Below are positions 8,334 through 17,594 of a stretch of DNA of 64,000 bases, in pieces; position 1 is the first letter of the stretch; every line of letters begins with the position of its first letter. Origin of the DNA: Nitrospira sp. MA-1. GTDB lineage: Bacteria; Nitrospirota; Nitrospiria; Nitrospirales; UBA8639. A program made the position numbers and the translations under genes. The stretch is taken from NCBI GenBank assembly GCA_032139905.1, contig JAQJDB010000006.1, positions 620,001-684,000 of the forward strand, in the 5' to 3' direction. The notes under the pieces were generated by a model. The model had not been told where the DNA came from. It saw nothing but the letters and a program-made list of their open reading frames with translations, and did not search any database.

Positions 8334-10343
8334 ATGTTCCTCCAACTTGTGCGGTTCATTGGGAAATGCACCCCTTTGGGCCAATTCTGGCGCACGATCA
8401 TCAAGTTCGCATTCGTCTCGGTGACTGAGGTGCGGAATGACTTATGCCGTATCCAGGGAGGTTGCAGATTATGGATGCTGGCCGGATTCGGTGCATGGCT
8501 TCTCGTCAGTCCCGTTCATGCTGAAATACGGCCTCATAGTGAGTCTATCGACCATCCAATTATTCAATGGCATGAATGGGGAAATGAAGCGTTCGAACGT
8601 GCGCAAGCCGAAGACAAATTAATTATTTTGGATCTAACCGCCGTATGGTGTCATGCCTGCCATGTGATGGATCAGACGACTTACGCTAACCCTCGTATCG
8701 TACAGTTGCTCAACACCAAATTTATTCCTGTTCGGGTCGATACGGATCAGCGCCCAGATTTGGATGCTCGTTATCGAGCGGGAGGGTGGCCGACGACCAA
8801 CGTCCTTCTGCCGACCGGAGAAATTCTTTTTCAGGCGAACGCCTTGGGTTCTGAGGAAATGGAAACCATGCTCCTTGAGGTGCAGTCTATTTATGTCGCC
8901 GACAAAGGTGAGTTGCTCAAGCAGGCCTCTCATTTATGGGAGCGGGTAAACGAGAAGGTGAAGAACGATTCTTCCAGAGGGAATGAGCTTCAGGCGTCTA
9001 TGGCAAAGCAAAGTGTGGCTATGATGAGAGCTCAATTTGACGCTGTCAATGGAGGGTTTCGGGATGCCCCTAAATTCTTCGAACCGGAAGCCATCCAAAT
9101 GGTTTTTGCCTATGGCTTCTTTGAGGAGGATCCTGAGCTACTCAAGATAGGATTGGATACCTTAAAAAGACAAGTGCGCTTACTTGATCCGGTTTGGGGA
9201 GGATTTTACCGCTATGCCGAACAAGCAGATTGGAGTCAACCGCATTTTGAAAAGATGTTGTCGATTCAAGCTCTGAATCTTCGCAACTATGTTGAAGCCT
9301 TCCAACTCACCGGGGATCTTCAATTTAAACGCGTCGCCCTGGCGCTCATTGAATATGTTTCGCGGTTTTTAACCGATTCGCAAACGGGGTTATTGTATGA
9401 AAGCCAAGATGCCGACGTTCTGGGAACTGAAGGGGAAGCTTTCATGCCTGGAGCCGAGTACTATTCTCTCAATGAGAGCAAACGATTGGCCGTCGGTATC
9501 CCATATGTGGACCAACGAGTTTTTACGGGGAGTAATGCATTGATGGCTTGGGCCTATTTGCATGCCTCATTGGTATTGGAAAAATTCGAAATAGGGAACA
9601 TGGCTCTTCAGATGTTGAGCCGATTGTATGAGAAGCGTTTTGACATGGAAAAGGGGCTTGCTCATGTTGAGACGGGAGGGGTTCCAAGCCTTTACGGTTT
9701 ATTGTCTGATCATGTGCTCTTTGGTCAAGCGTTACTTGAGGCCTTTAAAGTGACAGGGCAATCTCAGTATTTACAAAAGGCTGAAGCCCTCGCCGATGTA
9801 AGCCGGCGGTTATTGCACGATTCGGAGAATGGGGGATTTTTTGATCATCCACAGACGTCTGGTAAATTAGGTCTTCTGAAGTTCCCAGCTAAACCGGTGA
9901 AGGGAAATCTTCAAGCCGCCATTTGGTACCTCGATCTTTTTCATCTGACGGGGAAGCAACCATATCGTTTTCTGGCTGAGAATGCCTTGCAGGCCATGGT
10001 CATGTCCCGGGAGCCACTCCCCCTCGCATTGTCCGGATTGGCTATCGATCAATGGTTTCGGATCCCTATTCATATTGCGGTGGTAGGAGATTTTGACGAT
10101 GCCATGACCAAAACCCTATTGGTGGAAGGTCAGCGAATGTTTTGCCCTGGAAAAATTGTGAAAAGTTTTGACTCCAAGGAGGGACCGCCGAAATGGGGTG
10201 ACATTATTTTTCCCTATGAGGAACGACCTGTCGCGTTTGTCTGTACTGACCGGATGTGTTCGGCTCCGGTCTTTCATGCAGAGGACATGAAAAAGAGTGT
10301 GGCCGACATGGTGGCCCTACTCAGGGACCCTGTACAAAAATGA
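8334..10343 (+). CDS. Thioredoxin-domain / YyaL-like protein
   Basis: A hydrophobic segment ending SPVHA-E looks like a signal or anchor. It is followed by a DUF255/YyaL-type thioredoxin domain: LDLTAVWCHACHVMDQTTY gives a CHAC active site, with cis-proline region GWPTTNVLLPTG. The remaining 450 residues are an (alpha/alpha)6-barrel-like region as in YyaL/SSP411 proteins (KFFEPEAI, PHFEKMLSIQALNLRNY). The start is uncertain: ATG 8334 has AAAGGG upstream and is used here, ATG 8301 is possible, and a start near 8430-8473 would give a more ordinary signal peptide. A periplasmic thiol-disulphide role near copper and heme proteins would be sensible, but is not shown. Confidence 0.75.
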   Translation: MFLQLVRFIGKCTPLGQFWRTIIKFAFVSVTEVRNDLCRIQGGCRLWMLAGFGAWLLVSPVHAEIRPHSESIDHPIIQWHEWGNEAFERAQAEDKLIILDLTAVWCHACHVMDQTTYANPRIVQLLNTKFIPVRVDTDQRPDLDARYRAGGWPTTNVLLPTGEILFQANALGSEEMETMLLEVQSIYVADKGELLKQASHLWERVNEKVKNDSSRGNELQASMAKQSVAMMRAQFDAVNGGFRDAPKFFEPEAIQMVFAYGFFEEDPELLKIGLDTLKRQVRLLDPVWGGFYRYAEQADWSQPHFEKMLSIQALNLRNYVEAFQLTGDLQFKRVALALIEYVSRFLTDSQTGLLYESQDADVLGTEGEAFMPGAEYYSLNESKRLAVGIPYVDQRVFTGSNALMAWAYLHASLVLEKFEIGNMALQMLSRLYEKRFDMEKGLAHVETGGVPSLYGLLSDHVLFGQALLEAFKVTGQSQYLQKAEALADVSRRLLHDSENGGFFDHPQTSGKLGLLKFPAKPVKGNLQAAIWYLDLFHLTGKQPYRFLAENALQAMVMSREPLPLALSGLAIDQWFRIPIHIAVVGDFDDAMTKTLLVEGQRMFCPGKIVKSFDSKEGPPKWGDIIFPYEERPVAFVCTDRMCSAPVFHAEDMKKSVADMVALLRDPVQK

Positions 10344-10644
10344 TGCGAGTGTGTTCAGGTGCCCGGTTACCATACCATTGATTTTTAGGGAAAATATTGT
10401 CTGTTCAAACTTTTCAAGTTTCCGCGAACTAAAAGGCCTAATGGTTAGCACAAAGGACCTAGTTCTTGTTGGGTTTCTTGACACGTTTTTTTTATTCCTG
10501 ATATATACGGAAGTGGGTGCTGTCGGACGATCCATTTCAAGATCAGCTTTTTTATACCTGGCCGGGGTAAAAGGGGTTGATCTCATCAAGTTAGGTTGTT
10601 TTCCCACGTCAACTCAATTTCATTCTTAACTAGGAGGAAGAATC
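10344..10644. other. Intergenic region with promoter and long leader
   Basis: About 300 bases without a convincing gene. It carries the strong promoter at 10478-10507, a leader of about 130 bases and the SD TAGGAGGAAG just before 10645. Confidence 0.6.
10478..10507 (+). promoter_or_regulatory. Strong sigma70-type promoter
   Basis: A perfect TTGACA (10478-10483) and TATATA (10502-10507) are separated by 18 bases that include a T8 tract. This is the best promoter match in region 1 and would drive the cupredoxin-like gene at 10645 on its own transcript, closed by the terminator at 11471. Confidence 0.65.
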
Positions 10645-11439
10645 ATGAGGAACCGTCAGTCTTTAACTATGTCTTTTTTAGTGGGCTGCATGCTTATTGC
10701 TGCCCCATTAGTCGCCCAGGCGGGGGGAACTATTAAAGGGAAAGTCACGTTTGCCGGAGAAGTACCCCCACCGAAAGAATTTGCCTTCTCAAAATTTCCC
10801 AATGTGGAGTTTTGCAAAAAAAATGAGAGCAAAAGTGCGGATGGAGAGACTCGATTGCTGAAGGAAGTAGAAGTAGATGGAAGCAAGGGTTTAAAGAATG
10901 CGGTGGTGGCGGTTACGGATATTCAAGACAAAGCATTCTTAGGCAAAGCCGACAAGGAAGCTCCGCAATTGGTGGAGGCTGAATTGTGTGAGTTTAAGCC
11001 ATATACCGGTGTGGCCGTCAGTAAAGGACTGTTTAAGGTAGTCAATAATGATGCCGATCCCAGCGACCCTAAGTCGGCGGAAGGTGTGTTGCACAATCCT
11101 CATAGCTTTGATCAATTAGGTGCCAAGTCCAGCACCGAGTTCAATATCGGTCTGGCCAAAAAAGGTGATTCTTTAGAAAAAAGCGTCAAATTAAAAATGT
11201 CGAAAAAGGGGTCTGTGTTGCGGTTGCAATGTGACCAACATGAATTTATGCAGGGCTGGTATTTGCCGGTGACCAATGCGCATTATAGTGTGGCCGGTGC
11301 CGACGGAACCTTTGAAATCAAGGACGTGCCTGCTGGTAAGCACAAAGTGAAGGCCTGGCATCCTATTGCCGGGGAAGTGGAAGCCGATGTGGATGTGAAG
11401 GACGGGGGAACCGTCGAAGCGAATTTCGAGATTAAATAA
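10645..11439 (+). CDS. Exported cupredoxin-like / carboxypeptidase-regulatory-like protein C
   Basis: Signal peptide (cleavage near VAQA-GGT) followed by GGTIKGKVTFAG, a beta-rich region and the ligand-like elements HNPHSFD (around residue 152) and CDQHEFM (around residue 197, Cys-x2-His-x3-Met). The C-terminal domain DGTFEIKDVPAGKHKVKAWHP is carboxypeptidase-regulatory-like. It is shorter and very lysine-rich compared with the two paralogues at 4352 and 5284. A strong SD (TAGGAGGAAG), a consensus-like promoter and a perfect terminator suggest an abundant monocistronic product, fitting a mobile periplasmic electron carrier. Copper binding is inferred from ligand spacing. Confidence 0.8.
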   Translation: MRNRQSLTMSFLVGCMLIAAPLVAQAGGTIKGKVTFAGEVPPPKEFAFSKFPNVEFCKKNESKSADGETRLLKEVEVDGSKGLKNAVVAVTDIQDKAFLGKADKEAPQLVEAELCEFKPYTGVAVSKGLFKVVNNDADPSDPKSAEGVLHNPHSFDQLGAKSSTEFNIGLAKKGDSLEKSVKLKMSKKGSVLRLQCDQHEFMQGWYLPVTNAHYSVAGADGTFEIKDVPAGKHKVKAWHPIAGEVEADVDVKDGGTVEANFEIK

Positions 11440-11470
11440 GTCTCTTTCGATTGAGGCATAGCTCTTCTGT

Positions 11471-11510
11471 CAAGGGCAACTAGCCACGGGCTAGTTGCCC
11501 TTGTTTTTTG
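11471..11510 (+). terminator. Strong Rho-independent terminator
   Basis: A perfect 15-bp stem (11471-11485 with 11489-11503), a 3-base loop and a T tract directly after it. It ends the transcript of the cupredoxin-like gene at 10645. Confidence 0.95.
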
Positions 11511-11537
11511 TGAGAACCTTAGACGATTTTTCTGATC

Positions 11538-12602
11538 GTGCAGCATTTGACCTCGCAAAATGACCCCGTTAAGATCGACATCGAAAATGATTTTTCATGT
11601 TGCCAGTTGAGTTTGAGGCCCCATGTGATTCGTGAATCATCTCTCGCAGATATTTTTCAGATAGGCTACTACTGGGAAACCAAAATTCTCCTTACCGCTG
11701 TGAAGCTGGATCTTTTTACCGCACTCAAGGGACAGTCGCTCACGGTTAATGAGGTTGCCGATTCTCTGAAGCTCAATCCACGGGCCTTGGAGTTGGTGAT
11801 GAACGCCTTAGTGGCGATGCGTGTGTTAACGAAAGAAGAGAAGTTGTATGCCAATACTCCTGTGGCTGAACGACATTTGGTGCAATCAAGCTCAGAGTAT
11901 GTAGGGCATTTATTACTGTTGCATGATGCGGAGTGGAGTCATTGGGGACAGCTAGAACAGACAGTAAGAACCGGACGGTCACCGGTAACCCAACATGTGT
12001 TTGAAACCAACCCGGAATTGGGGGCCCATGTGCTTACCGTCTTGGATCGGATCGGGCAGGGAAGCGGGCAGGGATTGGCGAAAAGTGTCCCCATTCATGG
12101 AGCGGTGCGAATGCTGGATGTTGGCGGTGGGGCAGGAACCAATGCCATTGCCTTTTGCCTGGAACATCCCGGATTGTCCGCCACGGTTTTCGATCTTCCA
12201 CAAACACTGAAGGTAACTAAACAACATGTCGAGCGTGCGGGATTAGCGGATCGTATTCACTTGCAAAGCGGCAACTTTCATGTTGATGCATTTCAGGGAT
12301 CGTATGATCTTGCCCTCATGTCGGATATTCTTCATTATCAGGATGGCAAAACCAATGCGGAATTGGTGAAAAAAGTCTATGCCTGTCTGAGTGAGGGTGG
12401 AAGACTGATCATTAAAGACCGGTTTTTGGATCAGACCAAAACGAGTCCTGCTTGGACGACAGCCTTTGCTGTTCATATCCTGGTGAATACCGAATGTGGC
12501 GAATGCTTTACGATTCAGGAAAGTCGCCAATGGATGGATCAAGCCGGGTTTCGAATCGTGGAAGAATTAGAACCGCGTGCCATGATTCAAGGCACCAAAT
12601 AA
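11538..12602 (+). CDS. SAM-dependent O-methyltransferase family protein (BchU/acetylserotonin-type)
   Basis: About 354 residues. The N-terminal part is the winged-helix dimerisation domain of plant-type O-methyltransferases (LFTALKGQSLTVNEVADSL, NPRALELVMNALVAM). It is followed by the Rossmann SAM site MLDVGGGAGTNAI (around residue 193), then VFDLPQ, LMSDILHYQD and GGRLIIKDRFL. The GTG start at 11538 is the first one after the terminator. The fold is shared by the bacteriochlorophyll methyltransferase BchU and many small-molecule methyltransferases, so the substrate is open. It begins a run (with DUF420 and PCP_red genes) leading to the bd-like oxidase at 14979. Confidence 0.8.
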   Translation: MQHLTSQNDPVKIDIENDFSCCQLSLRPHVIRESSLADIFQIGYYWETKILLTAVKLDLFTALKGQSLTVNEVADSLKLNPRALELVMNALVAMRVLTKEEKLYANTPVAERHLVQSSSEYVGHLLLLHDAEWSHWGQLEQTVRTGRSPVTQHVFETNPELGAHVLTVLDRIGQGSGQGLAKSVPIHGAVRMLDVGGGAGTNAIAFCLEHPGLSATVFDLPQTLKVTKQHVERAGLADRIHLQSGNFHVDAFQGSYDLALMSDILHYQDGKTNAELVKKVYACLSEGGRLIIKDRFLDQTKTSPAWTTAFAVHILVNTECGECFTIQESRQWMDQAGFRIVEELEPRAMIQGTK

Positions 12603-12624
12603 CAGAAGGGCATGGCACAAAATT

Positions 12625-13350
12625 ATGGATGAAATGGCGGTATGGCTGAGAGAACCCGGATTTTTCGGCACCCATGCCACGGTTGGAGCGGATGTGAGCC
12701 AACTCATGGCGACGTTCTTTACGGCATTGTTTATTGTCGGATGGATTCAGGCGAGGCAGCACAACAATGATCGGCACCATTGGCTGATGTTCGGTGGGAT
12801 GATTGCCATGCTCGCCTTCTTTATCAGCTATTATTTGTTTCGCAGTCTGGGTGTCCTGGCTTTTGAGGGAAAGGAAGGCTTTGGCGGACCTCAATGGTTA
12901 TATGACCAGGTGTTTGTCCCTGTCTTGACCCTTCATATTCTCCTGGTCGTGATCGGCCTCGTGATGGCCATTTATATGATGGTGTTGGGGTTCCGGTCAC
13001 AGACTTTCGTGGAAGGGAAGCGGGTTTTGAAGGATGCGATATTAAAGACTTCCGGGAGACGTATTGCGATGATCCTGGGAGGGGTGACCACCATTGTCCT
13101 CCTATTTTTCCTGTCACGGGTCATGACCTCTGGATTTTCCATGGGAAAATTCAGTGTGTATCTTGGTCTTATTCTTCTCATTGCATTGGTGTTTGGCATT
13201 GAAATATCTATCCAGCGGATTTGGCCAAATGGGGCCAGACGGCATCGAGTGCTTGGACGATTCACCATGGTGATTTACTGTGTCTTGTTCGTAACGGGAA
13301 CGTTCACCTACACGATGCTCTACATCCTCTATCCAGGAAAAATTGGGTAG
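12625..13350 (+). CDS. DUF420-family membrane protein
   Basis: About 241 residues with roughly six hydrophobic segments and the histidine-containing loops of the DUF420 (YozB/CtaM-like) family: LMATFFTALFIVGWIQAR, HHWLMFGGMIAM, HILLVVIGLVMAIYM and RRHRVLGRFTMVIYCVL. CtaM-type proteins of this family help mature terminal oxidases in some bacteria. Its position upstream of a bd-like oxidase fits a similar role here, which is inference. It ends seven bases before the next start. Confidence 0.75.
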   Translation: MDEMAVWLREPGFFGTHATVGADVSQLMATFFTALFIVGWIQARQHNNDRHHWLMFGGMIAMLAFFISYYLFRSLGVLAFEGKEGFGGPQWLYDQVFVPVLTLHILLVVIGLVMAIYMMVLGFRSQTFVEGKRVLKDAILKTSGRRIAMILGGVTTIVLLFFLSRVMTSGFSMGKFSVYLGLILLIALVFGIEISIQRIWPNGARRHRVLGRFTMVIYCVLFVTGTFTYTMLYILYPGKIG

Positions 13351-13357
13351 GCTGTTC

Positions 13358-13837
13358 ATGCAATGCGGTTGTGATTATTTCTTGCGGCTCATGGATATTG
13401 AAGAGTTGCCCTCCGATTCTGTGTTTGCCAAATTTCATTGCGATCGGTGTGAATTTTCTCTCGGGGCCGAAGGAAGTGCCAAGGAATTGGATTCTATGGT
13501 CCCTCACACTTTATGGTCAGATGAGGCTTTATATCAGTTGAGCCGGCTTCCTCCCTATTTACTTCCCCTTGTTCGGGAAGAGGTGGAGGAGTTTGCCTCT
13601 ACCAGGGGGCAAAGGGTTGTGACGGTTTCCCGAGTTGGGTCGGCGCGGAATAAGGGGATGGTAGAGTGGAGCCCGGACGCAGAGCGCCGTATCAATAATG
13701 TTCCGTCAGGAATTCGGGCAATGGCGAGAATTGAATTGGAGCGTACAGCTTTGGATCGCGGGATGCCTGCGGTCACGGTTGCACTCATGGAAGAGGTGAA
13801 AGCCCGTTATTTTGGTATGGCGGCAGGGCGCGGATGA
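13358..13837 (+). CDS. PCP_red-domain protein with N-terminal Cys motifs
   Basis: About 159 residues from ATG 13358; the in-frame TTG at 13343 overlaps the upstream gene and is less likely. The C-terminal 50 residues (WSPDAERRINNVPSGIRAMA, then ARYFG) match the small PCP_red domain found at the end of light-independent protochlorophyllide reductase subunit B and in stand-alone proteins of non-phototrophs. The N-terminus has CGC and CDRC, which may bind zinc or a cluster. There is no chlorophyll pathway in sight, so a role in oxidase or heme-related assembly is a guess from context. Confidence 0.65.
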   Translation: MQCGCDYFLRLMDIEELPSDSVFAKFHCDRCEFSLGAEGSAKELDSMVPHTLWSDEALYQLSRLPPYLLPLVREEVEEFASTRGQRVVTVSRVGSARNKGMVEWSPDAERRINNVPSGIRAMARIELERTALDRGMPAVTVALMEEVKARYFGMAAGRG

Positions 13838-13903
13838 AACGCCTTGTGAGCGAATTAGCGAAAACGATTAATCTCTGGAAATCTCTTTAAAGCGAGTAAC
13901 GAT

Positions 13904-14977
13904 ATGTTGCATCGACTTTCCCTTCGTGTTCTTCCGCAATTGAATGCCTTAGTAACGGATCAACCCGTTCGCAAGCGGAAACGTTTGGTGATGCTGGCTC
14001 CCGGCTTAGTGGCCTTTGGGATCTATCACCTTCTCAAGCCTGTCTTGCCGTTTGCCGATCCGTTGGTGCTTCTGGCATTCACCGGCTGTATTTGTATGCT
14101 TACCGCCATCTGGTCCTATCGACAGGGACGTGGAGTCTCTCTCATGGAATCCTGGCGCGAAGACGGGGTAAAGCAGTGGGTCTGGTTGGTGGGATGGATT
14201 GGTCTAGTCTATGGGATTCAATTATCCCTTTTGGTTTTGGCGATTCTTCAAGTTTTTGTGGCCTATGATTTTTTGCTCCATCCGGAAGGTCCAGCCATGA
14301 TGGCAACCATCATTTCATGCACGTCTGTCACCCGGGATGCCTTTGAAATCGGGCATGTGCAACGGATGAGGCAACAAGGGGTTGTCGTCCCAACCTTTCC
14401 TGACGGAGAGGCATTACGAAAATGGATTCCGCAGGAAATAGGAAACATTGTGAAATGGAGCGCGTTGGCAACCATGATAGGGATAGCCGGTTCGTGGCTC
14501 CTGTTCACTGTGGGGCCGATTGAACTGCAACCCATCCTTCAATCATTGCTTGTTCCCGTTATGATCGCCTCCATCGGAATGAAGACGTTTTTCAGCGGGG
14601 AATCGTTATATGCTCAAAATACACAGGGAAGTAGGCCACGAACCTGGCTGTCATCCCTTTGGTTTTGGATGTGGCCAAATCTGACCTTTTCAGCGACGTA
14701 TTTTCTGGTTCTCATGGGGATGGCCGCCTTTGTCTTGCGGGTGGAGCAGATTTCCCAAGTAGGATTTATGGGGATAGCCGCCTGTACCGCCATGGTGATG
14801 GCGCTGTATACCCTCTTTCTTGGTTGGCGCAAATCCTATGAAGAACAGCTTGTCGGCATTCCTGAATCCATACAACGGTGTCCCTTTGTGATGGGGATAC
14901 TCCAAAATTCTAAATCCTCAGAACCTCTTCCTTCCCTCGCTGATGCCAAAGTCGGGCATGGCAATTTGGTGAATTAA
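13904..14977 (+). CDS. Multi-pass membrane protein of unknown function
   Basis: About 357 residues with seven or eight hydrophobic helices. I do not recognise the family. A soluble-looking loop (VTRDAFEIGHVQRMRQQG, around residues 145-165) sits between helices. The stop codon is one base before the TTG of the bd-like oxidase at 14979, so the two are almost certainly co-expressed; it may be an accessory or second membrane subunit taking the place of CydB, though no heme-ligand pattern is obvious. Confidence 0.6.
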   Translation: MLHRLSLRVLPQLNALVTDQPVRKRKRLVMLAPGLVAFGIYHLLKPVLPFADPLVLLAFTGCICMLTAIWSYRQGRGVSLMESWREDGVKQWVWLVGWIGLVYGIQLSLLVLAILQVFVAYDFLLHPEGPAMMATIISCTSVTRDAFEIGHVQRMRQQGVVVPTFPDGEALRKWIPQEIGNIVKWSALATMIGIAGSWLLFTVGPIELQPILQSLLVPVMIASIGMKTFFSGESLYAQNTQGSRPRTWLSSLWFWMWPNLTFSATYFLVLMGMAAFVLRVEQISQVGFMGIAACTAMVMALYTLFLGWRKSYEEQLVGIPESIQRCPFVMGILQNSKSSEPLPSLADAKVGHGNLVN

Positions 14978-14978
14978 A

Positions 14979-16850
14979 TTGAAAAATCTTTTCAAACCAT
15001 TATTGAGTGTGCTGTTCATCTTTCTCATGCAGTCCGGAATTGCGTTGGGTATGGATGCTTATTCCTTACCGGCAACTGATGGGCAGGCAAGCCAGGATAT
15101 TTTCTACAAAACTCCCGGAACGATTGAGGGTCCATCTGTCGCGGAGACCCACCAGGATTATTCAGCTTATCCTCTCGTGGATAACCGGTTGGTGGTCTGG
15201 TTTGTGACTCAGCAACACACCTACTTTGGGGGATTTGTCTTATCAATTCCCCTATTTTGTCTATTATTGGAATTCATAGGAATTACTCGAAAGCAGCCGG
15301 CATCCCAACAGAAGTTCGATGGACTGGCTCGTGATATTTTGCGCGTGGCCCTGTTGTCCTTGTCCATTACCGCTTTATTAGGCTGTCTCATGCTCATAAC
15401 CTTTGTGACTCTTTACCCTGGGTTTATGAGTTACATGGGGTCGACGTTTAAGCCCGTCATGCCGGTGTATGCCACGGTGTTTGTGAGTGAAGCATTCCTG
15501 TTGGCCCTCTATTATTACACCTGGGATTTTCTCAAGACTCCGGCGGCAAAGTGGGTCCATATGACTCTTGGAGTTCTTTCAAACGCAACCGGAGTGGTTT
15601 TACTGTTGTTAGCCAATTCATGGGCTTCGTTTATGATGGCACCAGCCGGAGTTGATGCCGAAGGGCACTTTTTAGGAAATGTGTGGCATCTTTTGCATTC
15701 TCCATTATGGAATCCACTGAACACGCATCGCTTTTTGGCGGATATTATGTCAGGTGGCGCCGTGGTCGTCGCCTATGCGACCTACCGGTATTTCATGGCA
15801 AAAACCCCTGAGGATCGGGCGTATTATGATTGGGTTGGGCATGTCTTTATTGTGGTTGTGGTCTGTGCGCTCCTGCCCATGCCACTTGCAGGCTACTGGT
15901 TGATGCGCTCTGTGTTTGAGTTTCGGCAAACTATGGGCATGGCCATGATGGGGGGAATGTTGTCGTGGCTGTTTGTGCTTCAAGCTATTATGGTTGGTGT
16001 CTTGTTTTTGGGAATTAATTATTACATCTGGCAATCATTGGCCCGCCTTCAGGGTGGTGAGCGCTTTCATCCACATTTTAAGGCCATTCTCTTTACATTG
16101 ATGGTGTGTTTTCTCGTGTGGTTTACCCCGCACACCATTGCGATGAGTGGGAGTGAGATGAAAGCCATGGGCGGGCAACAGCATCCGGTGCTTGGGAATT
16201 ATGGGGTCATGTCCGCAAAGAATGGTGCGGTTAATGTCATGATCTGTTTAACCGCACTGAGTTACATTCTGTATCGGCGAGCCAATTATGTGATGACAGT
16301 ACCGTGGGCATCCAAGGGAAATATTTTTCTTGTGGGGTTGTTCCTCATGGGGATTGCCAATATTGTGTGGTTGGCTATTTACGGATTTTATATTCCGGCA
16401 AATGTCCGCGTGGGCCTTTCTTACCCTCAAGGGATGACGACCGCGACTCTAGTGGTTGGTGGGTTATTGTTGAATCGGTTGTTATTGCGTGGCGCTCACA
16501 TGAACGGGCCTGTGCATTGGGGACGAATTACCCCGCGTGGGATTGTGGCATTGTTTGTTGTGGCTGCCGCCTTTACCTGGGTAATGGGGTTGATGGGGTA
16601 TATACGGTCCGTTGGCCGATTGGAGTGGCATATTTCCGAAATAATGCCGGATCAATCCTCGTGGGCATTTACCCCTTCTCTGGGATTTGCAGCAAAAATG
16701 GTCACCCTCAATATGATTGTTTTTTGGTCTTCAGTCTTTTTCGTGTTTTGGCTTAGCCGACGGGATCAACAAGTGGTAGAGCGGCGAACGGCTGAATTTG
16801 CAAGGCCTTCTCCGGTGATTCAGGTTATTTCAGAAGAGGAATCCGCATAA
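14979..16850 (+). CDS. bd-like terminal oxidase, paralogue 1
   Basis: About 623 residues, a signal-like N-terminus and around 14 membrane spans. CydA-like elements are present: TQQHTYFGGF (His80, heme ligand candidate), ANSWASFMMAPAGVD (compare NGW...P.GAD in CydA), NTHRFLADI, and GYWLMR. The C-terminal half has PHTIAMS and GGQQHPVLGNYGVMSAKNG, histidine motifs not found in ordinary CydA. The protein is closely similar to the one at 20587 over its whole length. There is no CydB gene. The TTG start (14979) is supported by the signal-like N-terminus and tight packing with the upstream stop. The stop overlaps the next start (TAATG). In Nitrospira such proteins are regarded as candidate terminal oxidases; the electron donor of this copy may be a copper protein from the same region. 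Confidence 0.8.
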   Translation: MKNLFKPLLSVLFIFLMQSGIALGMDAYSLPATDGQASQDIFYKTPGTIEGPSVAETHQDYSAYPLVDNRLVVWFVTQQHTYFGGFVLSIPLFCLLLEFIGITRKQPASQQKFDGLARDILRVALLSLSITALLGCLMLITFVTLYPGFMSYMGSTFKPVMPVYATVFVSEAFLLALYYYTWDFLKTPAAKWVHMTLGVLSNATGVVLLLLANSWASFMMAPAGVDAEGHFLGNVWHLLHSPLWNPLNTHRFLADIMSGGAVVVAYATYRYFMAKTPEDRAYYDWVGHVFIVVVVCALLPMPLAGYWLMRSVFEFRQTMGMAMMGGMLSWLFVLQAIMVGVLFLGINYYIWQSLARLQGGERFHPHFKAILFTLMVCFLVWFTPHTIAMSGSEMKAMGGQQHPVLGNYGVMSAKNGAVNVMICLTALSYILYRRANYVMTVPWASKGNIFLVGLFLMGIANIVWLAIYGFYIPANVRVGLSYPQGMTTATLVVGGLLLNRLLLRGAHMNGPVHWGRITPRGIVALFVVAAAFTWVMGLMGYIRSVGRLEWHISEIMPDQSSWAFTPSLGFAAKMVTLNMIVFWSSVFFVFWLSRRDQQVVERRTAEFARPSPVIQVISEEESA

Positions 16851-17584
16851 TGAAAGTTTATCATGGGCAATACAATAATTTAGGAAATGTGAAGCGAGTC
16901 CGTGCAAGGTCTTCTTTTTTGGCCTGTTTAATCGTGAGTATTTTAGTATATGGAAGTGGTGCCGCATGGGCCCAAGAGGTTTCGAACACAGGGTCTTCCA
17001 GTAGTTCGATGGTGTTGGAGGATTTTCAGCATCCTGATGCTAAAGGATTTCCCGTGGGATGGGAAGCGCAGCGGAGTACGGTCACTGCCCATGAAACCTA
17101 TACGATTCAGGAAGAGGATGGGACTTTTTTCCTTTCGGCAAAAGACGCCAATCAACGAGTTTATACCAAGCACATGACGTGGGACCCGAAGCAGCACCCT
17201 ATTCTGACCTGGCGTTGGCGGATTCAGACGGTTCCCGATAACGCCGATTTCCTGGCCGCAATCTACCCGTCATTGGATGTTGACTTGATGTTTATTCCCG
17301 TGAATACGAAATATGTGTGGAGTGCAACGCTTCCGGTAGGGTCAGTCAAAGAGGGTGGCATGTTTAGCTCCACGGAAATTGTCATTCGTAGTGGGACTGA
17401 ATCCCTTGGGACGTGGGTTGAGGAGCGGGTTAATGTATATGAAGATTTTCTGAGGATTCATGATCATGAGCCGGCTCCACATGCCTGGGGTATTTCTTTG
17501 TTAGGAGGGCCGGGAGTGGAAGTGGACTTTGGGTCCATTCAGGTTCAGGCTGAATCATCCAAAGGTGAGCTTGTGCGTGAATGA
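16850..17584 (+). CDS. Exported DUF3047-family protein
   Basis: About 244 residues; the start overlaps the stop of the oxidase gene. A signal peptide (cleavage near AWAQ) leads into a beta-sandwich protein of the DUF3047 type: VLEDFQHPDAKGFPVGWEAQ, LTWRWRIQTVPDNADF and LLGGPGVEVDFGSIQV. The biochemical role of the family is unknown. Tight coupling to the bd-like oxidase implies a periplasmic partner or assembly factor. Confidence 0.7.
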   Translation: MKVYHGQYNNLGNVKRVRARSSFLACLIVSILVYGSGAAWAQEVSNTGSSSSSMVLEDFQHPDAKGFPVGWEAQRSTVTAHETYTIQEEDGTFFLSAKDANQRVYTKHMTWDPKQHPILTWRWRIQTVPDNADFLAAIYPSLDVDLMFIPVNTKYVWSATLPVGSVKEGGMFSSTEIVIRSGTESLGTWVEERVNVYEDFLRIHDHEPAPHAWGISLLGGPGVEVDFGSIQVQAESSKGELVRE

Positions 17585-17594
17585 AGAGTGAAAA

